Origin: Phytophthora colocasiae
Lineage: Eukaryota > Oomycota > Peronosporomycetes > Peronosporales > Peronosporaceae
DNA length: 64,000 nt
Assembly: GCA_018806915.1 (NCBI GenBank)
Contig: JAGKQI010000099.1
Span: 868,001-932,000, forward strand
Direction: 5' to 3'
The notes under the pieces were generated by a model. The model was not told where the DNA came from. It searched no databases and worked only from the letters and a program-made list of their open reading frames with translations. Shown here piece by piece: positions 8,605-18,958 of this stretch; position 1 is the first letter of the stretch; each line of letters starts with the position of its first letter. A program made the translations under genes and the position numbers.

Positions 8605-11600
8605 TCAATCAGTTGCTGTCGTGTCGAGTGCACGCCGGGGCCGCTTCGACTGGCGCGTGTCACCTGCCGTGGACTCATCAGTTGCTTGTTGATCACTTTC
8701 AACTATCCCTTCACCATTGACTTTATCTTGGCGGCGCGCCGAAGCCTGCGCAGGAGCCCGCGCTCGAATCGTCCGCTTTTCACCTTGCTGTGGTGCAGGT
8801 GCCAGTGTTCCATTACTCCAGCACTTGTGCCAGATGTCGAAACAGGACAGCAGCTCGCCCTTGATCGTGTGGCGCTTCTTCTCACAGAGGAACACTCGCC
8901 ATGCCATGGGCTTCTTTGAGGGGGTTCGCAGCTTGCACTTGCTGCAGTAGGTGGACGAGTCGCCCCCACGGACGTTGCTGGTGCCTTTGAGAAGCGAGCA
9001 CACTTTGCAGGCTCTTGTTCGCCGTTTGCGGCCTTGATTGTTGTTACCGGGGCGCCATTCATCGTTTAGTACTGGCGCATGGCTAGCCCGCGTGCTTCTG
9101 GTAGTAGCTGACTCCTTCGACGGGGTCGCCTGGATGCTCTCGTTGCTGCGCAGGGCCTCCCAGTCTTCATCGCTCAGCTGGCAGAGTTCAAGATGGAGCT
9201 GCTTTAGGAACTTGACGTGACTCATCTTTGGTAGTCCAGCCGCAGCTCGAGCGGCGTTGTAGACGATGTAGGAGTTGATAATTGCAAGGTCTACGAGACC
9301 AAGAAAGAGACCCTTGTAGTACTTTTTGTACTTGATGCAGAGCTGCAGTGAGTACCTATAACGTGTACATACAAGATTAGTTAGGCGGATAAAATGTATA
9401 TACAACATATCAGCACTTACCGTTGTAGGCGTAATTGATCGTGCACGTCGACACCGCCCATATAAGTCTGGTAGTCTTTCACGATGCGCGGGCACATCAC
9501 TTCCTGCTGCTCGCCTGTCAGCTTGTCGCGACGGACAATACGGTCTGGCTTGACACTCCCACCAGTGCTGAGCATGTGGACCGACCGGGTATCCCACCAC
9601 CGCAGCACTCGCATAGCAGGAATATGTAGCGCTTCTGCAACGACGAAGGTTCCCGTTCAATGTTCGCTGGACGATTTTTGGGGATCTTGGGTGGATTCTT
9701 CTTGTCTCCTTTCTTTTTCTTGGGTATCAACTTCGTGCTCAGTCCTTGGCGATCGGTTCGGACTGTACCGATTGAGTAGAAACCCATTGTCAGAAGCTGT
9801 AGGGATAGCGGGACCGACGAGTAGAACCGATCAGTGACAACCAGCCTCATATCACCGTTCGATGGAGCCGTAGGGCCGAATACTTGCTGTAAGTTGCGAA
9901 CTACAGCTGCCGGTCCTGACTTGTGGTCTGTCGAGCTGAAATTTCCTGCTCTCTCCTTTTTACCACAGTAAACTTCAAAGCTGTACCATACACGATAACA
10001 ATTTGTTAGTCTGTATCATACATGATAAAAGAACTTAAGTGTCAAAAAAAAAAAAGCGGGTGTGTCCGCAGACACACCCGCTGCTTACCGAATACAGTAT
10101 GCGGTCGCCGAACAGCACAGCATGAACAGCTTCGTGCCCCACTTGTGGGGCTTATCCTTGATGTATACGCGCATTCGGTTGAATGTAGACCGTGACGGGA
10201 GCATTGCTTCGTCAAACGCCATGATAGCAGGAGGCACGTAGCCGGTAGCGAATCGATGCTGTACAGCATCTATAACTGGGCGCAACTTCCATGCTCGATC
10301 CGTAGCAGCTTTAGGGTCCTTGTTTGAGCTGAAGTGTAGGTTCCGAGACAGGTGCATGAACCGGTCGCGCGGCATGAATCGTCCAAAGCATCCCCGGGGA
10401 ACAGCACCTTCTTCAGTCTTTCGCCAATGGTTCGCCAGTTTTTCCTTGTTCGGAGCGATTGATCGAGCTATCAACAGGCCCATGAAGACACATCTCTCTC
10501 GCTTCAATGGCAGGCGCCTTCAACAACTCGTCGCGGATTTGCTCACGTGTCTTGGCCTTAAAATTGGGATGTTTTTGCTCTCGGGATACTTGTTTGGCAT
10601 GTTGCCCTTCCACCCGCTCGTCGAGGCTCTCCTCGAAGTAATCGTTCGACTCCTCAGCGATGTCTTCCCACAGCTCGGGCTGTAAAAGTAAAGAACGCCC
10701 CGGACGGAGTTTCTGCCGCAGCTAAGGCTTTCGCTGTTGGGCCGAAATTGCCATCGTAGAGATTCGGGTAGTCTTCTCGCATTGCAGTAGACGAGCGAGC
10801 CGCATACGGCTCCATCAGATAGTCGTACGGTGTTTTCGTGACCAAGTCCGACCAGCCTTCCTCCCCCATCTCCTTCAAGACGGTGTCTGGTACGGCGCCG
10901 GCTGCGATATTCTCCAATCCACCGAAGGCAGATATCAATCGATCCCCGAATGGCAGCTCAGGTGGAACAGGTAGTTGCACGTCCTCAGCATCGAAGTATT
11001 CAGTCAACGAATCGTCATCGTCGCCATCGTCATTCTCCGCATCTGATTCAAATCCAGCGAACTGGTTTGAGTCATCGCTCTCAACAACACGGTTGATGTC
11101 TCCGTCAACGCCTACAATAGTATATACAGGTTAGAGGCAAGTGCGTAACTTGTATATACACTTTAAACCAACCTTCGTCAAATTGCACACCAACGCGCGA
11201 GCCTTCGTTTGATTCCTCTTCTGGTCCTATCGCTTGGCTGCTTCCGGTGTCGTTGTCAACCGCAGAAGCGTCCGATGCATCGCTATTCCCATCGACGTCT
11301 TCAAAGTCAGGATCGAGGTTCCGCCGACTTACAGGCGAGTCTAATACACAACAAACATCACCGATACAAGATTAGATCAAGGAGATAACATGAACCATAC
11401 ACAATAGTACCTTGCGAGCTTTCATTGGAGTCATCTGGGTCGCTTTGTCCTGGAAACGTGGTGTTGTGTGGAGAAAGTCCCTGGATGATGGTCGTGCTGG
11501 CTGTGACCCTTGGCGGAAGGGCGGCGTCTGAAGCCACCGTGCACCGCGGTGGTGTGGAGGTTGGGTGCTGCAAAGGTCGGTTGGGGCTACCACTTGTAAG

Positions 11601-12028
11601 TCTAGCCACACAATCTATCCAACCATATACTCTATTAGCAAAGGAAAACGTATCTAACAGAACAAGACGCACACGTACGGTTCTCTTTGGGGGTTTGCTT
11701 CGTCTCCACGACCTGCTGAGCTTTTCGACGTCGTGCTGCGTTCGCAGACCCTTCGCGCCTCGCCTTCTTCTTTGCTGCGAGCTTTGCTGTACACACTATA
11801 CAATCAGAATATGCAGTGGAATCTCCCAATTTATCAGCTATTCTTACCGATGTCGATTTTGTCCAGATACTTCATTAGTTCTTCCTCTCCGACAAAGAAG
11901 TCTAGCCCACGGGTGTCCTTCTTGGTCTTGCCGGGTCGTAAGTACGTGAAGTCTACGGAGAGGCCTGTCGGTTTCTTGGAAGTCCATCCGGCCTTCTTGA
12001 GCTCGCGCCAACGAGCTTGGAATGCCAT
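8605..12028 (-). pseudogene. piggyBac transposase (PGBD-like), multi-exon, one apparent frameshift
   Basis: Exon 1 (12028-11848) begins MAFQARWRELKKAGW. Exons run down to a stop at 8605, with introns visible near 11787-11847, 11602-11678, 11338-11412, 11108-11172, 9974-10088 and 9357-9421. I did not resolve every junction. The DDE_Tnp_1_7 core includes MAFDEAM (first Asp), LVVTDRFYSS (second Asp) and YMGGVDVHDQ (third and fourth Asp). The C-terminus has a Cys/His-rich zinc-binding region (RACKVCSLLKG, TYCSKCKLRT, CFDIWHKCW), as in piggyBac enzymes. Near 9652-9654 a CCC run looks one base short: NIER and GTFVVAEALHIPAM are in different frames. This is either a real inactivating deletion or a homopolymer sequencing error. 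Confidence 0.82.
10055..10082. other. 12-bp perfect hairpin inside a transposase intron
   Basis: AGCGGGTGTGTC, loop CGCA, then the exact complement. It sits directly after the intron donor of the piggyBac transposase and is flanked by a 12-base A run. It could affect splicing or be a remnant of a small insertion. Confidence 0.6.
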
Positions 12029-12606
12029 TTTGTCCTGCAGCGTGGGGTTTTGCGGCTGTGGAGGTGAATCTGAAAGTGAGGCAAGTACTGGGTGGTGGCG
12101 GCTGATTCATCTCCAAACTGCATATGCGATATACTGGGTCGATCTGCACACTGTTCTTTGGATGGGAAATGGCCTTTTTAGGGTATCGTCTATGTCGATA
12201 GCGGGAAAGCAAGGATACATTCCCTACCCCCCATTGACTTGAAAACTGTAACGTCTCATACAAAAACCAAGTGTATAATTGCTTAACTTGTATGGTCCAC
12301 GTTAAGCAAGTATCGCTAACGTGTAGGGTCCAGGCTGCCGGGTTCAAGGGGTTAAGCATAATAGAGGTCTTTAGCAAATCAAGAAAAGTCTGTTTGCCAT
12401 CCGGAAATTTCGCCTAACCACAGCTCCCAATCGACAAGTGCGAACAAGTAAATGGTTTCGAATCTACAATTTGAAAAGAAAAATACTGTTCGGTGTCTTT
12501 ACTAAAACCACGTGGTGGCAGCACTAAATCTTAGGTGGCATAGGTGAAGTCAGAGGTCGCAGAACGCCCCCTGACACTCTGTAGGCAGACGAATATTCTC
12601 TAAGCA

Positions 12607-13794
12607 ATGGAGGTCTCATCCTCGAGCGGCGGAGACGACGCTAATGACGCTGTTTTAATAGTGCGAAGGCTAACATCGGGGCTGCGCCGTCACCACAAAA
12701 AGATTTATCTACTCCGAGTGTGGCGTCAAGCACAGATTGATGGGGACGCTGTTATCGCTGCAGCAATTTACACGGTATTGTCAGCGGATATGTCCCCCGA
12801 AGCCACTTTTCACGCGCCATTTAATTTCAACTCTCTGTCCAACGACCAGTGTATTGACAAGTTTCGATTCGAGAAGCACCAAATAGTGGAGCTTGTCATT
12901 TTGTTGGGTGTGGAAGGAATACGAACGCGAGAGAGGACAGTAGCGTCAGGTGTTGAAGGTATTTGTATTGTTTTATACAAACTTGCTGTCCCTGTGCGCT
13001 GGGTGGACCTGGAAGATTTTTTCGGGCGCGACGCAAGTGGGTTATCCAACATTTTTCTCCATGTATTAACTTATATCGACAAGAAGTATGACCGACTTCT
13101 ATATTTCTATCATGACTACGTCGCGCAAAATCTTCAAGACTACGCCGACGCAGTATTCGATGCTGGGGGCCTCCTACAAAACGTGTGGGCCTTTATTGAT
13201 GGTACGGTTAGAGGAATCTGCCGTCCTCAACCTCGGCACATCAAACGCGACGGGATGTTCATGAGCCAGAAGTCAGTGTACAACGGACACAAACGCAAGC
13301 ACGCCCTTAAGTACCAGACATTGACTACACCGGACGGATTAATCGTGCATCTTTATGGACCGTTTCCTGGTAGAAACCATGATATCAAACTTTTCAAGGA
13401 GTCCAAAATCTCTGAAAAGATTTTGAATGACACTCGCTTTCGTGGATTCCGTATTTATGGCGATCAAGCGTACGGGAACGACTCCATTTTGTGCTGCCCA
13501 TACGCCGGTGCTGTTGGAAACTTATCGAGACAGCAGCGCCAAGTGAATGTAAGCATGAGTCGTGTTCGCGTATCGGTTGAATGGTCTTATGGTCAGGTTA
13601 TAAACTATTGGACTGCACTCGACTTTAAGCGACAAGCCCGAGCCGGTGTCCAACCCGTTGGTGTAATGTACAGGGTCGGTGTATTCCTCACGAACTGTAT
13701 TGCCTGTGCTCAAGGTGGCAACACGATAAGTGATTACTTCAGACTGTCCCCTTTAAGTCTTGCAAAATATCTGAAGTTCATTTCAAATGAATGA
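12607..13794 (+). CDS. Harbinger-type DDE transposase (DDE_Tnp_4)
   Basis: An intact single frame of 395 residues. The catalytic triad is readable as D198 (AFIDGTVRG), D286 (YGDQAYGN) and E325 (RVSVEWSYG), with the conserved PGRNHD block at 255-259. The N-terminal ~120 residues contain a helical region like the helix-turn-helix seen in this family. Harbinger transposases cut and paste DNA with help from a Myb/SANT-like partner, which matches the convergent gene at 13853-14737. No frameshift is visible, so the enzyme may still be functional if the partner is. Confidence 0.9.
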   Translation: MEVSSSSGGDDANDAVLIVRRLTSGLRRHHKKIYLLRVWRQAQIDGDAVIAAAIYTVLSADMSPEATFHAPFNFNSLSNDQCIDKFRFEKHQIVELVILLGVEGIRTRERTVASGVEGICIVLYKLAVPVRWVDLEDFFGRDASGLSNIFLHVLTYIDKKYDRLLYFYHDYVAQNLQDYADAVFDAGGLLQNVWAFIDGTVRGICRPQPRHIKRDGMFMSQKSVYNGHKRKHALKYQTLTTPDGLIVHLYGPFPGRNHDIKLFKESKISEKILNDTRFRGFRIYGDQAYGNDSILCCPYAGAVGNLSRQQRQVNVSMSRVRVSVEWSYGQVINYWTALDFKRQARAGVQPVGVMYRVGVFLTNCIACAQGGNTISDYFRLSPLSLAKYLKFISNE

Positions 13795-13852
13795 AATGAA
13801 GATTAAGCCGTAGTTAATACAATGGTCTTCTTTTTAAATACAGAATGCATTC

Positions 13853-14737
13853 TCATTTGCTATCTGCCTTGGAAACTGCAGCACCTAATGCCTTGACGCA
13901 CTCTAGTATTAGCTGTCTGTTGCGTTCTTCGGACTCGTTTCGCGCTTGCTGCGCTCGTAATTCTGCTTGATTCTGAGCATCGATCCGAGCCTGCTCGAGT
14001 TCGATCCTACGCATTTGTATGTCTCGCTCCAACGTCATCCGGTCCGCGTGTTGTTGTGCTTGGGCCGCCATTTGTTGCGCGAACTGCTGCTGACGAAGCT
14101 CCATATCGTCGCGCAGACGCTTGTCTTGACGGTCAGCTTCCAGTTGAAATGCGCTTTTACGTTTATTGCGTCTAGGCTTTGCTGGTGTAGACTTGGTAGA
14201 CGATGTTTCTCCGCAGTCATCGTTCTCCGGAAGAGCTGCCATCGGAATAAGTTTGCTCCCCTCGCTGCGAGCGCCAAATCATCGCCTCTTCCACTATCTC
14301 CGACGCACAACGTGTCGTTCTTGTCTCTTCTGCTTTTTTCCTTGACGCGGCCTTTTGTCGTCTATGAATGCGTCTTCAAGCAGTACGTATTGCCTGACTA
14401 GCCCTACCAAGGTCTCATAGTGGCTTTGCTCGTTAACAGCTTCTAATGTCTCCTCAATGCCACTTCCTAGCGCAGAACGGAGCTCTCCTACACGCCAGTT
14501 CTTCTTGAGTAGCCGGACCCGGTCCCGAACTTGCTTCTCCCCCACGACCTCTTGGATTGCCGTTGACACCCGTTGCGCAACGTGTGCCCACAGGCGAGCG
14601 GACTCCCCGTACTTTGCGGCAAACGGCTTTTGGGCAATAGCCTCCCTCATTAGTTCCTTGTCATTTTCCTCTGTGAAGCGGAAAACCATCTTGTAGCTTT
14701 GGCACAGATTGTAGAGTGAGTAAAATGTGACTCTCAT
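13853..14737 (-). pseudogene. Harbinger second gene (SANT/Myb-like helper), split frame
   Basis: Two blocks read in the same minus-strand frame. The first (14737-14294) is basic and helical (VFRFTEENDKELMREA, RLLKKNWRVGELRS), like the Myb/SANT-type DNA-binding partner of Harbinger elements. The second (14242-13853) is a long Gln/Arg/Glu-rich coiled coil ending VSKADSK. They are separated by about 50 bp with two in-frame stops. A tiny intron (a GTTGTG donor near 14304 and a CAG acceptor near 14259) could join them; otherwise the gene is broken by nonsense changes. The partner normally assists nuclear import or end binding of the transposase. Confidence 0.6.
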
Positions 14738-14956
14738 TGTGCTAATTACAGGCTATTTGGCATCAGGCTGCGAGGAACGAGGACTGTTGTGTTAAAGTTA
14801 GACGATTCAGTTTGACGGTCTCATTACAGCTGTCTGTAAAATTCAAACTGACACAGTTCTGCTAAAGACCTCTAATGGTAATGGATATGCTGGGCCATTT
14901 CAGCACAGCACACGTCAGCACCTGAACCAGGGCCAAATTGACAAGTGAGGTCTAGC

Positions 14957-14979
14957 GCTATTCTACAATGTAGAATAGC
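14957..14979. repeat. short hairpin (9-bp stem)
   Basis: GCTATTCTA and TAGAATAGC flank a five-base loop, immediately before a much longer inverted repeat. It lies in the spacer upstream of acyltransferase copy 2. Confidence 0.5.
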
Positions 14980-15068
14980 ACTCACCGTTGGCCATAATGT
15001 CTCCGGCACCAGGTAGATGTAGATTCTACATCTACCTGTGCCGGAGACATTATGGCCAACGGTGAGTG
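14979..15068. repeat. long near-perfect inverted repeat (about 45-bp arms)
   Basis: The left arm (14979-15023) and right arm (15024-15068) are reverse complements except for one unpaired base near the GGCACC/GTGCC position, with essentially no loop. Transcription through it would give a long hairpin RNA. No coding frame or transposon signature explains it. Confidence 0.85.
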
Positions 15069-15300
15069 TCATCATTGTTGCTGTCACGGTTCGTAATTGA
15101 TGTTGTCGATATCTTCCAGGAATTGCTGTCAACATTGATTCCGCTACAGAGCTGTAGCTGGTACATGCTACACTACTGTAGATCGACAATCGTGATCCTT
15201 CTACTTCTGTAGTCCACTAGCTGCTCAGCCTATCTGGCATCTGGTTCGATCCGAACCTGTGACGATCTGTCTCGTAAAACGGCTTGAGTTCGTGCATCGA

Positions 15301-15325
15301 CTGACCTGTTCAATGAACAGGTCAG
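15301..15325. repeat. 25-bp palindrome
   Basis: Two perfect 12-base arms (CTGACCTGTTCA and complement) around a single central base, about 90 bp upstream of the acyltransferase copy 2 start. It could be a dimeric regulator site or hairpin; no direct evidence for either. Confidence 0.6.
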
Positions 15326-15413
15326 TCCGATCCCTGCCTGTTCATATCAAGCCATTCATCATTTCGTCGATAGAGTAAGTACACCTCACAGAGTTAAAGA
15401 CTGCATTTCGAGA

Positions 15414-16769
15414 ATGCTAGGACACAATACAGACACCGCCCTGGACATCCAGGTAATTCAAGACCACAGTCACCACCATCAACAATCCAACATACCGCAG
15501 CACACCGATACAGACACCACTGACTTGCGAGTGGCCAAGACAAATCAGGGTTTTGAACGGAGCAAACCCACCCAACCACAACTGTCTCCAGTAGCCAAGA
15601 TCCTCTTCCTCGATGGTGTGAGAGGTGCAGCCGTCGTCTTCGTCGTGACTCAACACTCCGGATACATGCACGACCTCTTCATGGGAGCAGTCGGTGTAGA
15701 CGCCTTCTTCGTTCTCTCCTCGTTCCTGCTCACCATGATCTTCATGAAGAAGAGTATCAAACTCTTCGCCGAGAACGCGTCCTACCGAAAGTGGGGGTAC
15801 ACGCTCGCCGACTACTTCTCCAAGCGTTTCTTCCGCGTCTATCCGTTGTTCGCTCTGCTATCCATCGCCTTGTGGCTCATGCCGTTCGAGTACAAGAATC
15901 GGTACTATCTCGTGAAACAACCCGAGGATTTCAACCTCTTCCAGACACTCACCTTCCATCCCGAACACCGACACTACCTCATGTGGACGTTACCGTTGGA
16001 GATCTCGTACTACTTCATTCTACCCGCGTTCGTGCTGGCCGTGCTGAAGGTGGGTCGGTTCTGGTGGATGGCTTTCGTCCCTCTCTACGTTTGGGTGATC
16101 CACGAGGGCCTGTACACAACCCGAGACAACTTCTACCGCCAACCGCTGAGTAAACACCTACCGACGTTTGTGGCCGGGTCCATGGCTGCTGTTCTCTTCG
16201 TCAAGACTGAGGCGTGGATCAAAGCGACGAGTTTCAACTTCCGCACATTGCACATCATCGGACTTCGCATCGTTGAGTTTGTTTTGATCGCAGCGTACTT
16301 GAGTGTGGTCTTCCGTGGTCTGTTTTTCAACTGGCTCGGTATGCCACTCCCCCCGGACACGAGATACATCATGCCGTTTACCAGCGTCAAACTGTCCTTG
16401 ATCATCGTTATCGAGATGATCCAGCCGTCCACCGTGTCGCTCATCTTCGAGTGGATCGTTCTGAGGTACTTGGGCAAGATTAGTTTCTCCGTTTATTTAC
16501 TCCACGTGTTCGTGATCTTCACACCTCCGATCAAGCAGGAGACCAAGTACTACGACAAGACGTTCGCTGTTTTCGGGCTGGTGATTCTATTGGCGACGGC
16601 CTCATACCATTTGATTGAGTATCCGTCACAGCTACTGGCTCAACGGATCTCTAGACTGCTTGCAGAACGGTCGAAGTGCGAACACCAGCGAATTGCTGAT
16701 GAGAGCGACACGGAGGACTCGGACGAAGTTGACACGACCAAGTCTTCGGCGAAACTTCTTGTTCAGTAA
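15414..16769 (+). CDS. membrane acyltransferase 3 family protein, copy 2
   Basis: This single-exon gene encodes 451 residues with the same layout as copy 1: a His/Thr-rich N-terminus, the LDGVRG motif at about 66-71, multiple membrane segments, and a cytosolic acidic tail (DESDTEDSDE). The first ~60 residues match copy 1 except for one added residue, yet similarity to copy 1 stops abruptly within a few bases upstream of the ATG. After LLAQR the tail (ISRLLAERSKCEHQR) differs from both other copies. Acyl acceptor unknown. The downstream neighbour, xylose isomerase copy 1, is convergent. Confidence 0.88.
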   Translation: MLGHNTDTALDIQVIQDHSHHHQQSNIPQHTDTDTTDLRVAKTNQGFERSKPTQPQLSPVAKILFLDGVRGAAVVFVVTQHSGYMHDLFMGAVGVDAFFVLSSFLLTMIFMKKSIKLFAENASYRKWGYTLADYFSKRFFRVYPLFALLSIALWLMPFEYKNRYYLVKQPEDFNLFQTLTFHPEHRHYLMWTLPLEISYYFILPAFVLAVLKVGRFWWMAFVPLYVWVIHEGLYTTRDNFYRQPLSKHLPTFVAGSMAAVLFVKTEAWIKATSFNFRTLHIIGLRIVEFVLIAAYLSVVFRGLFFNWLGMPLPPDTRYIMPFTSVKLSLIIVIEMIQPSTVSLIFEWIVLRYLGKISFSVYLLHVFVIFTPPIKQETKYYDKTFAVFGLVILLATASYHLIEYPSQLLAQRISRLLAERSKCEHQRIADESDTEDSDEVDTTKSSAKLLVQ

Positions 16770-17297
16770 AATCAGTTCTAACGTTAACCGTAGCCCCTCT
16801 CCCCAAGGAAGCTGAGACTACGTTTGGAGAAAGGAGTATAATACGTAAGGTTTGTAGTTGGCATCCAAAAACTACCAAAACGTGTTGTGCTTCATCAGGC
16901 TGCAGTCGAATCTCCTTTTGGACGACTCAACTGGCTGTGTTTATACGTTGTTACACGAAGAACAGGATTACATTTAGCGGTGTGTACCTGTAGCACACTC
17001 CCCAGTAGATGGCGCAATTACCCCGGTTCAAACTCGAGTGATAGTCCCCGACACGCAAGACTACTAGAATCATGGAAGTTGTGCGTTCACTGCAATGGGG
17101 CTTCTCTCTTGGCATTTTTGGTCGAGGTCGAGGTGGTGCGCTCCCGTCACCTGCGTCTCCGCTACGAACGCAGTGAAGTCACGAGCCTGTCTTCTATCTA
17201 GGTGTGCCGCTGTATCGCGTTGATTGGCGAGTGCATGAAGAATATCTCCTGTTTTTGAGACTGGATACCATCTTACACTTCAACGTTGTCAACAGCC
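16770..17297. other. spacer with no recognised gene
   Basis: This 528-bp stretch between the convergent acyltransferase and xylose isomerase genes must hold both 3' ends. I found no credible coding frame or transposon end. Confidence 0.45.
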
Positions 17298-18656
17298 TTA
17301 CTGCACACCACGGAACAGCATCAGCTCGGCCAGCTCCTGCTTGCCCGACACGTGATCAGGCTCGCCGGACTCCCTCGCGTACGCCGCCACTTCTTCCAGC
17401 GTCGCCTTGCCCTCCTCAATGCGCTCGCCCAGCTCGCTCTTCCACGACGCGTAACGTTGCTTGACCATCTCGCCCAACTCGTTCTTCTCCAGAAGCTTGG
17501 CCGCCTGACGCAGGCCACGCGCGAAACAGTCCATTGATCCGATGTGCGCGATGAAGATGTCCTTGAGGTCCGTGGATTCGCGACGCACCTTGGCGTCAAA
17601 GTTGAGACCTCCAGGTGCGAGTCCCCCGATCTCGACGATCTTCTTCATGACGAGCACGGCCTTCTTCTCGTCCATGAGGAACTGGTCCGTATCCCAGCCC
17701 ACGAGCGGGTCACCCGTGTTGCAGTCCACAGATCCCAACATCTTGTAGCTCGCGGCGTAGTAGATGTCGTGCTCGTAGTCGTGACCCGCCAGCGTTGTGT
17801 GGTTAGGCTCGATGTTGAGCTTGAAGTCGTTCTGCAGACCATAGTTGTGCAAGAAGGCCATGACCGTCGCAGCGTCGTAGTCGTACTGGTGCTTCATGGG
17901 TTCGCGAGGTTTGGGCTCCACGAGGAACTGGAAGGTAGCGCCCAACTCCTTCTTGTACGCCACTACCAGCTTAAAGAAGGCAGCCATGTGGTCTAGTTCT
18001 GCCTTCATATCGGTGTTGAGGATGCTCTGGAAACCCTCGCGGCCTCCCCAAAAGACGAAGTTCTGACCTCCGAGCTTCAACGTGATCTCCATGGCCTTCT
18101 TGACGCGTACTGCGGCGTGCGCGAACACCTTCATGTCAGGGTTGGTGCTGGCTCCGTTCATGAAGCGGCGGTGGCCGAAGAGGTTGGTGGTTCCCCATAG
18201 GCACTTGACACCCGTCTGGTTCTGCTTGTCTAGCAGGTAGTCCGAGATCTCGTCCAGGAGACTCTGGGACTCGTCCAGACTGGCGCCTTCCGAGATCAAG
18301 TCCACGTCATGGAACGTGTAGTACTTGACGCCGAGCTTGGTGAACATCTCAAAGGCCGCGTCAGCCTTGCACTTGGCGGCTTCCAGCAGGCGCTCACGAG
18401 GCGATAGATTGGCGTTCTCCAACGGTTCGTTCCAGAGGCGGTTGGTGTACGTCTCGCCGCCGAACGGGTCGGATCCAGTGTTGCCGAAGGTGTGCCAGTA
18501 GCAGACGGCGAAGCGGCACCACTCCTCCATGGTCTTGCCCAAGATCACTTCGGACGCGTTGTACTCACGGTAGGCGAGCGCACCCTTGGCGTTCTGGCCC
18601 TCGAATGCGACCTTGGGGACGTTGGGGAAGTATTCCTTCACTTGGTGCTGCACCAT
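17298..18656 (-). CDS. xylA: xylose isomerase, copy 1
   Basis: The 452-residue protein starts at the ATG giving MVQHQVKEYF. The frame is open further upstream, but that part matches the non-coding leader of copy 2, where a stop interrupts it. Active-site blocks are clear: FHDVDL (H116, D117), VEPKP (E247), NIEPNH (E283, H286), SVDC (D311), WDTD (D322, D324) and NFDAK (D354). These are the xylose isomerase metal and substrate ligands that interconvert D-xylose and D-xylulose. Length and motifs fit the class II, bacterial-type enzyme (about 440 residues), so ancient horizontal acquisition is plausible. It differs from copy 2 at three residues: V150, K365 and A385 here. Confidence 0.95.
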   Translation of the reverse strand: MVQHQVKEYFPNVPKVAFEGQNAKGALAYREYNASEVILGKTMEEWCRFAVCYWHTFGNTGSDPFGGETYTNRLWNEPLENANLSPRERLLEAAKCKADAAFEMFTKLGVKYYTFHDVDLISEGASLDESQSLLDEISDYLLDKQNQTGVKCLWGTTNLFGHRRFMNGASTNPDMKVFAHAAVRVKKAMEITLKLGGQNFVFWGGREGFQSILNTDMKAELDHMAAFFKLVVAYKKELGATFQFLVEPKPREPMKHQYDYDAATVMAFLHNYGLQNDFKLNIEPNHTTLAGHDYEHDIYYAASYKMLGSVDCNTGDPLVGWDTDQFLMDEKKAVLVMKKIVEIGGLAPGGLNFDAKVRRESTDLKDIFIAHIGSMDCFARGLRQAAKLLEKNELGEMVKQRYASWKSELGERIEEGKATLEEVAAYARESGEPDHVSGKQELAELMLFRGVQ

Positions 18657-18746
18657 CTTCTTCACTTCACTGCACTTGAGGTTTGAGCTGAGGGTAGTTG
18701 GGTTGGTTGTTGGTTGTTCACGGAAAGCGCTTGTCTTGTGCTTGGT

Positions 18747-18762
18747 GAATTTGCGAATGAAT
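18747..18762 (-). promoter_or_regulatory. oomycete initiator-like element, isomerase copy 1
   Basis: On the minus strand ATTCATTCGCAAATTC resembles the oomycete initiator consensus (TCATTYYNCAWTTT). It lies about 90 bp upstream of the ATG, and the same sequence sits at the same place in copy 2. Confidence 0.5.
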
Positions 18763-18923
18763 ACTGGAGACGTTGACCAACGTGTTGCCACGTTGGGATC
18801 GATCTATGCGGTCTTTGGATTGGCTGATAACTTCAAGGTCTCCTCAGGGAATGAGAACCCGGTGTCGTTGAAGCTGCTAGCAGCTCGGTAAGATACTGCT
18901 GTTACAACTTACAGCAACATAGC

Positions 18924-18958
18924 TTTCCACTACATGTACCAACTTCATGTAGTGGAAA
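18924..18958. repeat. hairpin between the two isomerase genes
   Basis: TTTCCACTACATG and its exact complement are separated by nine bases, beside the promoter of isomerase copy 1. No counterpart is seen near copy 2. Confidence 0.55.

Larger units (their letters stand above)
8206..12355 (-). mobile_element. piggyBac-type DNA transposon with TTAA ends
   Basis: The left end reads TTAACCCCTTGAAACC at 8206. The right end, read on the other strand, is TTAACCCCTTGAACCC, ending at 12355. The terminal repeats are therefore about 13-16 bp and both abut TTAA, the diagnostic piggyBac target. Subterminal copies of TAACTTGTATG and TCATACAAA occur at both ends. The element is about 4.15 kb and carries a multi-exon transposase on the minus strand. 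Confidence 0.88.
12363..14873 (+). mobile_element. PIF/Harbinger DNA transposon
   Basis: Terminal inverted repeats AGAGGTCTTTAGCA (12363) and its complement (ending 14873) are flanked by AAT on both sides (12360-12362 and 14874-14876), a 3-bp duplication as expected for PIF/Harbinger. It carries two convergent genes: a DDE_Tnp_4 transposase and a helper-type protein. It begins only 7 bp after the TTAA of the piggyBac element. Confidence 0.85.

Noticed and set aside
17298..18791. A longer 497-residue isomerase start
   Set aside because: The extra 45 codons correspond to the 5' UTR of copy 2, where the frame is interrupted. No family member needs them; the MVQHQ start fits both copies.
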